In this document: piece by piece, positions 8,245-16,612 of the stretch
Layout of the letters: every line of letters begins with the position of its first letter
Numbering within the stretch: the first letter of the stretch is position 1
Assembly (NCBI GenBank): GCA_937951895.1
Contig: CALFER010000029.1
Span: forward strand, 41,397-105,396
DNA: 64,000 nucleotides
DNA from: an uncultured bacterium
Lineage (GTDB): Bacteria > CSSED10-310 > CALFER01
Reading direction: 5' to 3'
The notes under the pieces: generated by a model
Told to the model about the DNA's origin: nothing
The model's input: the letters and a program-made list of their open reading frames with translations, nothing else
Databases searched by the model: none
Translations under genes and position numbers: made by a program

Positions 8245-8851
8245 GATTCTCCTCCATGGTCGATCGCGGCAGTCTCCCGCCGGTCAGTTGAGGTGCTTCG
8301 ATGAACGAAACACCGGACAATTGCGGTGCAAACACGTCAGGGGTCGCTGATTGACTTCGGGCCGTTCCATGAGGCACATCCCGATGACAATCCCAGCAGC
8401 GCTTGTTTCCCGCTTCCATCATTGGAAGCTCCGCGATCACGGCTTCGTGACAACGTCGGCAATTCCCATGCACCACAGGAATGGCCGGTTCCGAGATGCG
8501 GATGACTTCCGGTTCGAGACGAAGGGTGAAGATACTGGAATGCCTCAATCCGTCACGGGCTTTAAACGCGTAATGCGCAGCGAAGGATGTATGCGGGACA
8601 TGGCAGTCGTTACAATGGGCCACTCGCGCGTGACTGCTATGCTGCCAGGTCAGATATTGAGGAAACATCACGTGGCAATTGACGCAGGTTTCCGGCGCAT
8701 CGCTCATATAGGATACGGCTCGGGAGATGTTTGCCACAACCAGACCGGCTCCGGCAAACACTCCCAGAGCGATGAAGATCGGCCAGCGAAGCGACGGTTG
8801 CACGAATTCCAGATTCAGCAACCAGATCAACCTGCGTCTCACACGCTGCAT
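8237..8851 (-). CDS. nrfH: NrfH, tetrahaem quinol dehydrogenase subunit
   Basis: 204 residues from the ATG at 8851, preceded by GGAGG with a 7-base gap. A longer frame to 8926 would put the start codon inside a predicted -10 box and has no ribosome site. One transmembrane helix (WPIFIALGVFAGAGLVVA) is followed by four haem motifs: CVNCH, CNDCH, CRRCH and CWDCH. This is the NapC/NrfH family that takes electrons from menaquinol and passes them to NrfA. CVNCHVM matches the NrfH first-haem region, where Met is near the iron. The C-terminal ~45 residues after the last haem are Ser/Pro-rich and unassigned. Confidence 0.93.
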   Translation of the reverse strand: MQRVRRRLIWLLNLEFVQPSLRWPIFIALGVFAGAGLVVANISRAVSYMSDAPETCVNCHVMFPQYLTWQHSSHARVAHCNDCHVPHTSFAAHYAFKARDGLRHSSIFTLRLEPEVIRISEPAIPVVHGNCRRCHEAVIAELPMMEAGNKRCWDCHRDVPHGTARSQSATPDVFAPQLSGVSFIEAPQLTGGRLPRSTMEENHD

Positions 8852-8924
8852 TCCGACGCCTCCAGACAACCAACGATTGGAGTGACCTTCGGGATCCGGT
8901 GACCCCCCCTCATCTCTCATTTTC

Positions 8925-8953
8925 ACAATAACCTGTCACCTGTACTCAGTCAA
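8925..8953 (-). promoter_or_regulatory. Predicted nrfHA promoter
   Basis: On the minus strand TTGACT (8948-8953) and TATTGT (8925-8930) are separated by 17 bases, beginning right beyond the rsgA stop codon. This would give nrfHA its own transcript with a leader of about 65 bases. No NsrR- or FNR-like palindrome could be recognised. Confidence 0.4.
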
Positions 8954-10018
8954 TCATCCTGCACGCCGCTTTCTGAAGTCGGCTCGATCACGCGGAGCAT
9001 TCTTCCGGAGGTGTTTCTCTTCCCTCCGTGCCCGGATCACCTTCTGTTCATCCAGCCTCCTCTGCTCACGCATCAACTTCTGATAGCTTCGCCATCGACG
9101 CTCATCCAGTTCACCCTTTTCAACGGCTTCCCGTATCCGGCATCCCGGTTCCTCGAGATGCATACAATCACGGAAACGGCATTCGCAGGCATACTTCTCA
9201 AAATCCGAAAAAGCGACAGTCAGATCCGAGGCAAAGAGTTGAATTTCACGCAGTCCCGGAGTGTCGATCACGACAGCCCCTTTTCCGAGGGCGATCATCT
9301 GGCGTTCGGTCGTCGTATGCCTTCCCTTGTCATCCCATGTTCGCGTTTCCGTCACTCTCTGCAGATCCCGATCCACGAGTCGATTGACCAGAGACGATTT
9401 GCCGACTCCGGAAGAACCGAGAAGAACGATTGTCGTCTGATTGAGAAATGGATTCAGGGTATCCAATCCATCACCGGTCGCGCATGAAATCCAGCAGATC
9501 GGAATGCAGGCATCGGAGATGCGGCTGATTTGAGACAGATACGAAGAACGGTCCTGAACGAGATCGGATTTATTGACGATGACGACCGGGCGAACACGCT
9601 CTTGAGAAATCGCAGCGATGTAGCGTTCAATCCGTGAGACACTGAAATCGGCATTTGGCGCAGACATGATAAATGCATGGTCGACATTGGCCGCCAGCAA
9701 CTGCTCTGCGGATACCGAACCCGGTTTCTTCCGGATGATCCTCGAAGTTCGAGGAAGCAAGGAATGGATCATGCCTGCAGCATGTTGAGATTCCGCATCA
9801 ACGAGAACCCAGTCGCCCACCACCGGGAAACCATCCGATTCTTCCGTCCGGAAGCGAAACTTTCCACTCAATCGCGCCGGGATCTCACCGGATTCGATCC
9901 GGACACGATACCGTTCATTCGATGCAAACGTAACCCGACCCGCCAATTCACCGTCCAGGGCGAATTCACGATAGCAGTCGGAAACAAATGGATTCCATCC
10001 ATACTGGTCCAGATTCAA
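8954..10018 (-). CDS. rsgA: Ribosome small subunit-dependent GTPase A
   Basis: 354 residues. RsgA (YjeQ) is a circularly permuted GTPase that checks late 30S subunit maturation. An OB-fold N-terminus is followed by VNKSDL (G4, placed first as permutation demands), then GSSGVGKSSLVN (P-loop), TTTERQ (switch I) and DTPGLRE (G3). The C-terminal zinc finger is visible as CECRFRDCMH followed by EEPGC. The basic tail (RREEKHLRKN...RAG) fits rRNA contact. The start at 10018 gives normal family length. It is the only gene of its kind nearby and is probably unrelated in function to nrfHA downstream. Confidence 0.96.
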   Translation of the reverse strand: MNLDQYGWNPFVSDCYREFALDGELAGRVTFASNERYRVRIESGEIPARLSGKFRFRTEESDGFPVVGDWVLVDAESQHAAGMIHSLLPRTSRIIRKKPGSVSAEQLLAANVDHAFIMSAPNADFSVSRIERYIAAISQERVRPVVIVNKSDLVQDRSSYLSQISRISDACIPICWISCATGDGLDTLNPFLNQTTIVLLGSSGVGKSSLVNRLVDRDLQRVTETRTWDDKGRHTTTERQMIALGKGAVVIDTPGLREIQLFASDLTVAFSDFEKYACECRFRDCMHLEEPGCRIREAVEKGELDERRWRSYQKLMREQRRLDEQKVIRARREEKHLRKNAPRDRADFRKRRAG

Positions 10019-10237
10019 GGCATCCTCCTTTCGAAAAACTCGAGTTGAAACGAATACTCAGAACTTGATTCAGATCTCTCATCCGATGCCTCCTTTCGTT
10101 GCACGAACGTGTAAAGTCAAACCGAACAGCGGCTGGAACCGGTGCCGGAATGTGGAGCGATCGTCCACACAGAGATTATCGATCCGAGATCACCTTACGA
10201 TCAGCGGTTATGATGCGATTGCAGAATCAGGGTGCGG

Positions 10238-11617
10238 TCAGGCCGGCGGTGCAGGCGCTTTTTTTGAACCCATCGAACGCACTGCGATGAAGGCTCCGAT
10301 CGCCACCACGAGTAACAGAATCCCCAGCAGCGGTCGATAAACAATCCACGCGATCGCGATCGTCAGAGTGGAGAAACCGAGTGCGAGCAGCGCGCTGACG
10401 AGGCCGATTCCGGTACCGATGACATTCCCGACAAACGGAATGACATCAGCTACGACAGAGATCGGCTTCAGGATGGATGCCAGACCGATCATCATCAGCA
10501 GAAATCCGACCAGACGAAGAATCCATGTCAGCATCTTGTTGGCTTTTTCTGCCGCTTGAAACATCATCTCTGCGGTGTGTATTCCCGTCTGGAGGAGGAG
10601 TATCGTCCCGCCTGTTTTCGCAGGGTAAGGTGTCAACATGTTTCCGGTTTGTTTCGCCACGATCGACACGTCACAGGGAAGAACCGTTTTGAATCTGACC
10701 CTGACGTCACCGATCTGCGGAGACGCGGGGGATGCGCCGATATAATACCCTCCGTCGTGCAGTTGCATACGTCCCTGGTGGGTGTTTGTCTGCGGGGCGG
10801 ACGACTGTCCCTGATTTGCAGACGAAGCGTCATATGTTGCACTGCCATAGCTGCCAGCGGCGGATCCATAGCCTTGATTCGATGATCCGCCATAGGTCGA
10901 ACCGCCGTAGGCGCTACCGCTCTGGCCATAGGTCTGTGAGGCTTCCGCCGGCGCACCCGCAGTCATTCCTGTTCGGGCGGCCTGATCGGCTGACGCTGCA
11001 TTCTGTGCCATGTTCTGCGGCAATGCACTGACTGTATGGGCCGACGTCTGGTTGATCATCCCGACGAGTCCCTCGGACAGGGTAAATCCTCCGACCGTTA
11101 CGTTCTTCGCCTGCCAGGTTTCAGACTGGTAGGGCATCGATCCGTGATTCTGATGATCAGACGCTTCCTTGAAGGATCCGGAATCGATCACGGAGGAAGA
11201 CCACACTTTCTCGTAAGTGTACGTCGTTTTTTTCTCAACCCCTCCGCCGACCTTCTTCTTCTCCTCCGTCTTGCTGTTTTCCTGCCACTGGTACATCTCG
11301 ACGTCCCGTGCCAACCTGATGGCGTTCACAGTCACGCCGAAAGCAGCATCCGTCAACTGCTCCTTCGTGTCGGCTTTTCCGGTGAGGTGAACGAGTTTCC
11401 CCTCGTGGGATGCCTCGACGGAAGGACTCGCCAACGAGACCACCTCACCCTTGCCTTCATTCAATGTTTTAATCCGATTGACAGATCGGCCTTCGTTCCA
11501 GAACAAGAGTGGAAACGCGACCAGAAACAGAATGAGGCCGATGAAGATACCTTTGATCGCGCCGCCCAGACGGCTGAACCATCCCTGATTGGTCACCTCG
11601 GTATACGAATTCGCCAT
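10238..11617 (-). CDS. TMEM43-like membrane protein with low-complexity insertion
   Basis: 459 residues. The N-terminal hydrophobic helix (GIFIGLILFLVAFPLLFWNEGR) with the WNEGR end, and the three or four C-terminal transmembrane helices, match the TMEM43/LUMA family. Its bacterial members are of unknown function. Between them lies an extracytoplasmic domain broken by about 85 residues (roughly 205-290, bases 10760-11005) made almost only of Ser, Gly, Tyr, Gln, Ala and Asn, with repeats such as YGGSTYGGSS. The family does not need this segment. Start ATG at 11617. It is last in a run of same-strand genes behind the Rnf operon, but a 123-base gap separates it from the acetyltransferase. Confidence 0.8.
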   Translation of the reverse strand: MANSYTEVTNQGWFSRLGGAIKGIFIGLILFLVAFPLLFWNEGRSVNRIKTLNEGKGEVVSLASPSVEASHEGKLVHLTGKADTKEQLTDAAFGVTVNAIRLARDVEMYQWQENSKTEEKKKVGGGVEKKTTYTYEKVWSSSVIDSGSFKEASDHQNHGSMPYQSETWQAKNVTVGGFTLSEGLVGMINQTSAHTVSALPQNMAQNAASADQAARTGMTAGAPAEASQTYGQSGSAYGGSTYGGSSNQGYGSAAGSYGSATYDASSANQGQSSAPQTNTHQGRMQLHDGGYYIGASPASPQIGDVRVRFKTVLPCDVSIVAKQTGNMLTPYPAKTGGTILLLQTGIHTAEMMFQAAEKANKMLTWILRLVGFLLMMIGLASILKPISVVADVIPFVGNVIGTGIGLVSALLALGFSTLTIAIAWIVYRPLLGILLLVVAIGAFIAVRSMGSKKAPAPPA

Positions 11618-11740
11618 GACGGATCCTCCTCGAAGTCGCGAAACGCGTTTTCAGAATACAATCGCTCTGTCCTGTTCACTTTGCACAAATCCGGATTGTA
11701 ACGCGTGGTTCGATTCCGAGCAAGCGGCAAGAATCGCGTG

Positions 11741-12805
11741 TCAACGCCAGGTCAACGCCATCAGCCAGTCGTCGGTCGGCCGGCCATCCCTGATAATTGC
11801 GGCTCGACGAATACCTTCCAGAGTAAACCCGAGCCGTCGATAGAGCCGAATGGCGGTCTCATTCGAGGAAAACACATTCAGTTCGAGCCGTTTCAGAATA
11901 CCGGTCGATTGTGCCCATTCGATCGCGGTTCGCATCAGCAGGCTTCCCACTCCCCTGCCGCGATACGGTTTGAGCACCGAAACACCCAATGTCGCGGCAT
12001 GTCGCAGCATTTTCCTCCGACCTCCGCGAACATCCAGCACACCACAGATTCGCCCATCCATCCGGGTCATGAAGAACGCCGAGTTGTCCGCCGACTGGAA
12101 CTCACCCAGAATCCTGCGTTCATCATCCTCAGTCCACCGGCACTCCTCCCGGGTCAGTACGATGTCCAGATCAGCCTCCGCAAGCAACTCATCAAGGAAT
12201 GTGAGGAGTTCCGGAGCGTCGTCCGGGACGGCCTGGCGGATATCGAGCCCGTGAGGGGCATCCTGAGTGGGGCGGTTGGCGAGTTGGTCCCAGTCGGATC
12301 GGAGCATGGCGTAGTGATAACTGTCCCGCCACTGCCCATGGATCGGCAGGTTCCCCCGCATGTATCCTTCCCTGGTGTATCCGGTTTTCTCCAGAATCCG
12401 TGCCGATCCGGGGTTTTCCGGAAGGCATGTCGCCCAGACCCGATGACGGTTATGTTCGATAAATGCAATCCGATTCAGTTCCTTCAATACGACCGTTCCG
12501 ACCCCCTGACCCCAGACGGATCGATCCAGGAGGTACCAGGATTCCGCATCCCGCGTCTCATCATGAAAATCCAGTCCGCACAATCCGATCAATCGATTCT
12601 GTCGGGGCGATTCGACACCGAGAGTCAGGTAACGGATCGGAAGTTCCGCGTTATCCCGGATGGCGTTTTCAAGAAACCGGTCTGAGGCATCGCGGTCCAT
12701 GAGAGGGAACAGCATGTATCTCACCATCTCGAAGTCCGACATCCATCCATGTACCGACTCGGCATCGTCAGGACGCAACAGCCGAAGAACCGGTTCAGGC
12801 GTCAT
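11741..12805 (-). CDS. Tandem GNAT N-acetyltransferase
   Basis: 354 residues from the ATG at 12805, which overlaps the upstream stop as ATGA; the ten extra residues of the longer frame lie within that gene. Two acetyl-CoA-dependent GNAT domains are fused. The first (1-170) is RimJ/RimL-like, with RSVWGQGVGTVVLKELN as the acetyl-CoA loop and NPGSARILEKTGY. The second (190-354) has KPYRGRGVGSLLMRTAI and SSNETAIRLYRRLGF. Both pyrophosphate loops look intact, so both could be active. RimJ/L-type domains acetylate protein N-termini or small amines; the substrate here is unknown. Confidence 0.85.
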   Translation of the reverse strand: MTPEPVLRLLRPDDAESVHGWMSDFEMVRYMLFPLMDRDASDRFLENAIRDNAELPIRYLTLGVESPRQNRLIGLCGLDFHDETRDAESWYLLDRSVWGQGVGTVVLKELNRIAFIEHNRHRVWATCLPENPGSARILEKTGYTREGYMRGNLPIHGQWRDSYHYAMLRSDWDQLANRPTQDAPHGLDIRQAVPDDAPELLTFLDELLAEADLDIVLTREECRWTEDDERRILGEFQSADNSAFFMTRMDGRICGVLDVRGGRRKMLRHAATLGVSVLKPYRGRGVGSLLMRTAIEWAQSTGILKRLELNVFSSNETAIRLYRRLGFTLEGIRRAAIIRDGRPTDDWLMALTWR

Positions 12806-13266
12806 GACTTGTCCTTGGCCGCCAGTGACTCGCAAGATTCAACCATCTCCTGGAACTCGCTGAGAGCCAGTCTGACATTTTGCATGATGTCATTTCGCCT
12901 CTCCTCCGGCGCTGCCTTCAGATCGGTCAATAGGGATGCGGCGGAGTTCTGTTTATCCTGCAGCTTCAGAAATACGGCCTCGAGTTCGACTCGCGTGCCG
13001 GCGGCCATTTTCGCTTGCTTTTCATCGAGGATTTTCGTGCGTGCATTCAGATCATCGAATCGAGATTTGAACGCCTCGATCTGCTTCGCGATGTCCGCAT
13101 TCACTGCATCGATCGGTTGATTTCTTGATAGTGTCGGTTCTGGTTTCCGAGTAGCAACCGGTTCCTGTTTTCTGACTGACGGTTCCGGTTTTCCGCATTG
13201 CATAGTCCCCATACTCAAACCGATCACAACCCACATCAACCACATCGAAACGGTTCGATTCATCAT
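12802..13266 (-). CDS. Small exported or membrane-anchored coiled-coil protein
   Basis: 154 residues from the ATG at 13266, preceded by AAGGAGG with a 6-base gap; longer frames have no such site. An N-terminal hydrophobic stretch (MWLMWVVIGLSMGTMQC) ends in a Cys. This is lipoprotein-like, although the residues before the Cys (TMQ) do not fit a classic lipobox. A Lys/Pro/Glu linker follows, then about 110 residues of charged helix with heptad character, suggesting a coiled coil. No family recognised. It is coupled to the acetyltransferase downstream. Confidence 0.6.
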   Translation of the reverse strand: MMNRTVSMWLMWVVIGLSMGTMQCGKPEPSVRKQEPVATRKPEPTLSRNQPIDAVNADIAKQIEAFKSRFDDLNARTKILDEKQAKMAAGTRVELEAVFLKLQDKQNSAASLLTDLKAAPEERRNDIMQNVRLALSEFQEMVESCESLAAKDKS

Positions 13267-13333
13267 TCGAAACCTCCTTGAAGATAGCACTGCCGAACGG
13301 TGCCGCGAGCCGGCCCCGATAGTACGACAGTTC

Positions 13334-13855
13334 TCATTCGGACTCAATCAGGTCCCTCGCACGATTACCCGTAACGATCGCCGGCCCGTCTTCTGTGACG
13401 ACACATCGCGCGGCTCCCGATCGGATCACAACCTCACCGCAATCCGCCGATTCATGCGACAGATGGAGGGGGATTCCGCCAGACCGCGATACTGAATCCC
13501 GGACAACTGCGATCCCGAGAGACTGAAGGGAGAATCGCTCCGCAAGCGTTCCGATCGATTCGACACATCGATCCAGCGTCGCCGCTGCCAGAGCGACATC
13601 CGATCGGTTTGATCTCAGATCCGGTCGATCCTCGGACACAGCCCGATCCGGGACCTCAGTGCCGAGTATCCGGACGATTTGACGCATGGTCGAGCGATTG
13701 GTGCCATAGAGTTCGATCTTGACGGGGATTCCCAGATCGAGCGTCGCCGAGACGACATGATAGATCCGGATGGTCTGATTATAGATTTCGAAGCCCGTTA
13801 ACGCACTCAGCGTGAGCAGCAGAAACAGTGTTCGCTGTACCCAGAGATGTCGCAC
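13334..13855 (-). CDS. Unknown membrane-anchored protein at the 3' end of the rnf operon
   Basis: 173 residues with one N-terminal hydrophobic helix (TLFLLLTLSALTGF) and a soluble remainder. It begins 15 bases after rnfA ends, so it should be on the Rnf transcript. The strand LGIPVKIELYG and following helix recall the N-terminus of ApbE, which attaches FMN to RnfG and RnfD, but none of the ApbE metal- or flavin-binding motifs is present and the protein is half its size. I treat it as an unknown Rnf-linked protein. Confidence 0.6.
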   Translation of the reverse strand: MRHLWVQRTLFLLLTLSALTGFEIYNQTIRIYHVVSATLDLGIPVKIELYGTNRSTMRQIVRILGTEVPDRAVSEDRPDLRSNRSDVALAAATLDRCVESIGTLAERFSLQSLGIAVVRDSVSRSGGIPLHLSHESADCGEVVIRSGAARCVVTEDGPAIVTGNRARDLIESE

Positions 13856-13870
13856 GATGATTCCGGCCGA

Positions 13871-14455
13871 TCAGATCTTGACCAGGCCCGCGAAACCCAT
13901 GAAAGCCATCGACAGAATGGATGCCGTGATGAGCGCGATCGGGATTCCCTTGAACATCTCGGGCATCGCGGCGCGTTCGAGACGTTCACGAACGCTCGCA
14001 AACATGAAGATCGCGAGAAGAAATCCGGCTCCTGTCGCCGTCGCATAGATGATGCCGGTCAGAAAGTCGTATTTCTGCTGGACAGAGAGGATAGCCGCGC
14101 CAAGAATGGCGCAGTTCGTCGTGATGAGTGGCAGGTAGATTCCCAGACTCTTGTAAAGGCCCGGCATGGATTTTTTGAGGAATATTTCCACGAATTGAAC
14201 GAGCGCTGCGATGATGAGGATGAACACGATCGTCCGCAGATAGACTAGATTGAATTTCTGGAGAAAGAAGGAATCGATCAACCATGTGATCGCGTTGGCG
14301 AGAGCCATGACGAAAATGACGGCCATGCCCATCCCCGAGGCCGTTTCCGTGCGTTTGGAGACTCCGAGATACGGGCAGATGCCGAGGAATTGCATCAGGA
14401 CGACGTTGTTGATGACGAGCCAGTAGATGACATTGATGAAAATATCGCCCGACAT
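13871..14455 (-). CDS. rnfA: Rnf complex subunit A
   Basis: 194 residues, six transmembrane helices. RnfA with RnfE forms the membrane core of the ferredoxin:NAD oxidoreductase, and in related complexes holds an iron-sulfur centre between the two. Conserved features visible: NNVVLMQFLGICPYLGVS, which has the conserved Cys in its first helix, and TNCAILG, which has the second Cys. It starts 3 bases after rnfE ends. Length matches the family exactly. Confidence 0.97.
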   Translation of the reverse strand: MSGDIFINVIYWLVINNVVLMQFLGICPYLGVSKRTETASGMGMAVIFVMALANAITWLIDSFFLQKFNLVYLRTIVFILIIAALVQFVEIFLKKSMPGLYKSLGIYLPLITTNCAILGAAILSVQQKYDFLTGIIYATATGAGFLLAIFMFASVRERLERAAMPEMFKGIPIALITASILSMAFMGFAGLVKI

Positions 14456-14458
14456 GGC

Positions 14459-15073
14459 TTACGCTCCTTTTTTCTGACGTTTGTCGAGATAGGATTTGAG
14501 CGCGATCAGAAACCCGAGCGTCATGAATGCGCCGGGCGGCATGATCATGATCAGAACCGGACTGAACGACGGGCCGAACAACGGGAGATTGAGGAATGAG
14601 CCGTTCCCGAGAATCTCCCGGAATGTGCTCATCAGGAATAATCCGACAGTAAATCCGATGCCCATTCCGACACCATCGAGCATCGATGAGGCGATGCCGT
14701 TTTTGTATGCAAATGCTTCTGCTCGCCCAAGAACGATGCAGTTGACCACAATGAGGGGGATAAAGATGCCTAATGATTTGTACAGACCGGGAGAATATGC
14801 CGCCATGACCAGATCGACGATAGTCACAAACGTGGCGATCACGACAATGAAACAGGGGATCCGCATCTGTTTCGGAATAATGTTCCGCAGAGCGGAGATG
14901 AAGATATTAGACATCACGAGAACGAATGTCGCGGCCATCCCCATGCCAAGAGCATTCATGACACTCGATGAGGTTGCGAGCATCGGACACATCCCCAGCA
15001 GGAGTGTCAGCGTCGGACTGTTCTTCCAGATCCCGTCTGCGAATGTTGACCAGGCGGTATTTCCGTTACTCAT
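14459..15073 (-). CDS. rnfE: Rnf complex subunit E
   Basis: 204 residues from the ATG at 15073; the longer frame to 15199 lies inside rnfG. Homologous to RnfA, six helices, with NSPTLTLLLGMCPMLATSSSV and VNCIVLGRAEAFA as the two Cys-bearing motifs. It overlaps the rnfG end by 8 bases. Membrane core subunit of the ion-translocating Rnf complex. Confidence 0.97.
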   Translation of the reverse strand: MSNGNTAWSTFADGIWKNSPTLTLLLGMCPMLATSSSVMNALGMGMAATFVLVMSNIFISALRNIIPKQMRIPCFIVVIATFVTIVDLVMAAYSPGLYKSLGIFIPLIVVNCIVLGRAEAFAYKNGIASSMLDGVGMGIGFTVGLFLMSTFREILGNGSFLNLPLFGPSFSPVLIMIMPPGAFMTLGFLIALKSYLDKRQKKGA

Positions 15074-15638
15074 GGGACACCCCCATTTTATTAAAGGATC
15101 CTGCATACTCCCTGTAAACGACAAGCCCCTTCTGGACAGCGTCGGTGACGGATCGTGAGGTGATCGTCGCAGCCGTGATCGCGTCGACATCACCACCATC
15201 CTTTTTCACTTTGAACTTGAATTTGTCCAGGGATTTCCCCTTGAACTGTCCCCACCAGGCTTCATCGGCGGATTTCGTTCCCAACCCCGGAGTTTCCTTG
15301 TGCTCAAGTATCTGGATACCCGTGATGGTTTGATTCTTGTCGACTCCGACCAGTACCTTGATGTTTCCGGCATATCCATTCTTGCCAATCACCTGAAGGG
15401 CCGCCCCCTGAAGCACACCGTTTTCCACGACCGGGTAAATCGGCACTTCTTCCATGTCGTACTTCACCGGCGGCACGTCCTCGTACTTATCTTTCATGAA
15501 TGGGAGCACAACTTTCAACGAGTTATTGAACGCGGCTTTTTTCGAGATTTCGATCTGGTCCTTCGTCCCGATGTAAACGCCGCTCAGGCAGAGACCCGCT
15601 ACGAGCGAAATGATGGTCAGAATGAATACGTTTTTCAT
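15066..15638 (-). CDS. rnfG: Rnf complex subunit G (covalent FMN protein)
   Basis: 190 residues from the ATG at 15638, which overlaps the rnfD stop as ATGA. A single N-terminal membrane helix (VFILTIISLVAGLCLSGVY) anchors an extracytoplasmic FMN-binding domain, with HKETPGLGT and the flavinylation segment DAITAATITS. ApbE normally attaches FMN through the second Thr of an S/T-G-A-T motif; here the Gly is Ala. RnfG passes electrons between RnfD and the membrane core. Confidence 0.96.
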   Translation of the reverse strand: MKNVFILTIISLVAGLCLSGVYIGTKDQIEISKKAAFNNSLKVVLPFMKDKYEDVPPVKYDMEEVPIYPVVENGVLQGAALQVIGKNGYAGNIKVLVGVDKNQTITGIQILEHKETPGLGTKSADEAWWGQFKGKSLDKFKFKVKKDGGDVDAITAATITSRSVTDAVQKGLVVYREYAGSFNKMGVSHE

Positions 15639-16612
15639 GCCTTCACCTTTACCAGGCCGAATTTTTTCACTTCGGTGTATTTGTCGATCAGCGGAACAAG
15701 GCTGTTCATGATCAGGATGGCGAACGAAACACCCTCGGGATATCCGCCGAACAATCGAATCAAGCCGGTTAACACGCCGATGCCTGCGCCAAATATCAGC
15801 ATCCCTTTGCGGGTGATCGGCGATGTCACCATGTCGGTGGCCATGAAAAAGGCGCCGAGTAACGCGCCGCCCGTCAGGATGTGAAAAATCGGATCCGCGT
15901 ATCTGGCTTTGTCCAGCATCCAGAATATACCGGTAAAAATGAACAGGGATCCCAGCATACTGACCGGAATTTCCCATGAAATGACCTTGCGCATCAGCAG
16001 ATACAGTCCGCCGATGAGGAGCGCCACCGCGGAAACCTCTCCGAGACTGCCTCCGATCGTGCCTAAAAAGAAATCGAGATGGGAAAAGGTCTTACTGACT
16101 GTCGCCAGCCCATCGGTTTTGAGCATTCCCAGAGGCGTCGCGGCAGTGATGGCATCCCCCTTGAAAAACGACGGATTCACCCATCGGGTCATCTGCACGG
16201 GAAATGAGATCAACAGAAATACGCGTGCAACCAGTGCCGGGTTGAAGATGTTGTAGCCAAGACCCCCGAATACCTGTTTCGCGACGATGATTGCGATCAG
16301 GCTTCCGATCAGGGTCATCCAGATCGGCGAAGTCGGCGGCAGATTCAACGCAATGAGGATTCCGGTCACGATCGCACTGCCGTCCAGCACGGTTGCCCGG
16401 ATATTCGTTTTTCCGGCAATTTTCAGGAACAACGCTTCAAAAGCCATGCAGCCGACAACCGCCGTCACGGTGATCAGAAGACTCTGAAGCCCGAAGAAGT
16501 AAATCGAAACCAGGACGGCCGGTATCATCGCGATGACGACGTCATACATGACATCCGTCAAGCGCTCGATCGATCGCACATGCGGGGATGAGGTGATGAC
16601 GAGCGACTTCAT
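15635..16612 (-). CDS. rnfD: Rnf complex subunit D
   Basis: 325 residues, about ten membrane helices. Family motifs seen: SSPHVRS at the N-terminus, FGGLGYNIFNPAL, and the FMN attachment region DAITAATPLG, again with T-A-A-T in place of S/T-G-A-T. RnfD carries covalent FMN and bound riboflavin, and contributes to the ion path. ATGA overlaps at both ends (with rnfC and rnfG) show tight translational coupling. Confidence 0.97.
   Translation of the reverse strand: MKSLVITSSPHVRSIERLTDVMYDVVIAMIPAVLVSIYFFGLQSLLITVTAVVGCMAFEALFLKIAGKTNIRATVLDGSAIVTGILIALNLPPTSPIWMTLIGSLIAIIVAKQVFGGLGYNIFNPALVARVFLLISFPVQMTRWVNPSFFKGDAITAATPLGMLKTDGLATVSKTFSHLDFFLGTIGGSLGEVSAVALLIGGLYLLMRKVISWEIPVSMLGSLFIFTGIFWMLDKARYADPIFHILTGGALLGAFFMATDMVTSPITRKGMLIFGAGIGVLTGLIRLFGGYPEGVSFAILIMNSLVPLIDKYTEVKKFGLVKVKA

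Noticed and set aside
8852..8926. Longer nrfH starting at 8926
   Set aside because: The ATG lies inside a predicted -10 box without a ribosome site, whereas 8851 has GGAGG at good distance.
13334..13855. Calling the gene after rnfA an apbE
   Set aside because: Only one N-terminal strand is similar; the FMN- and metal-binding motifs and half the length are missing.
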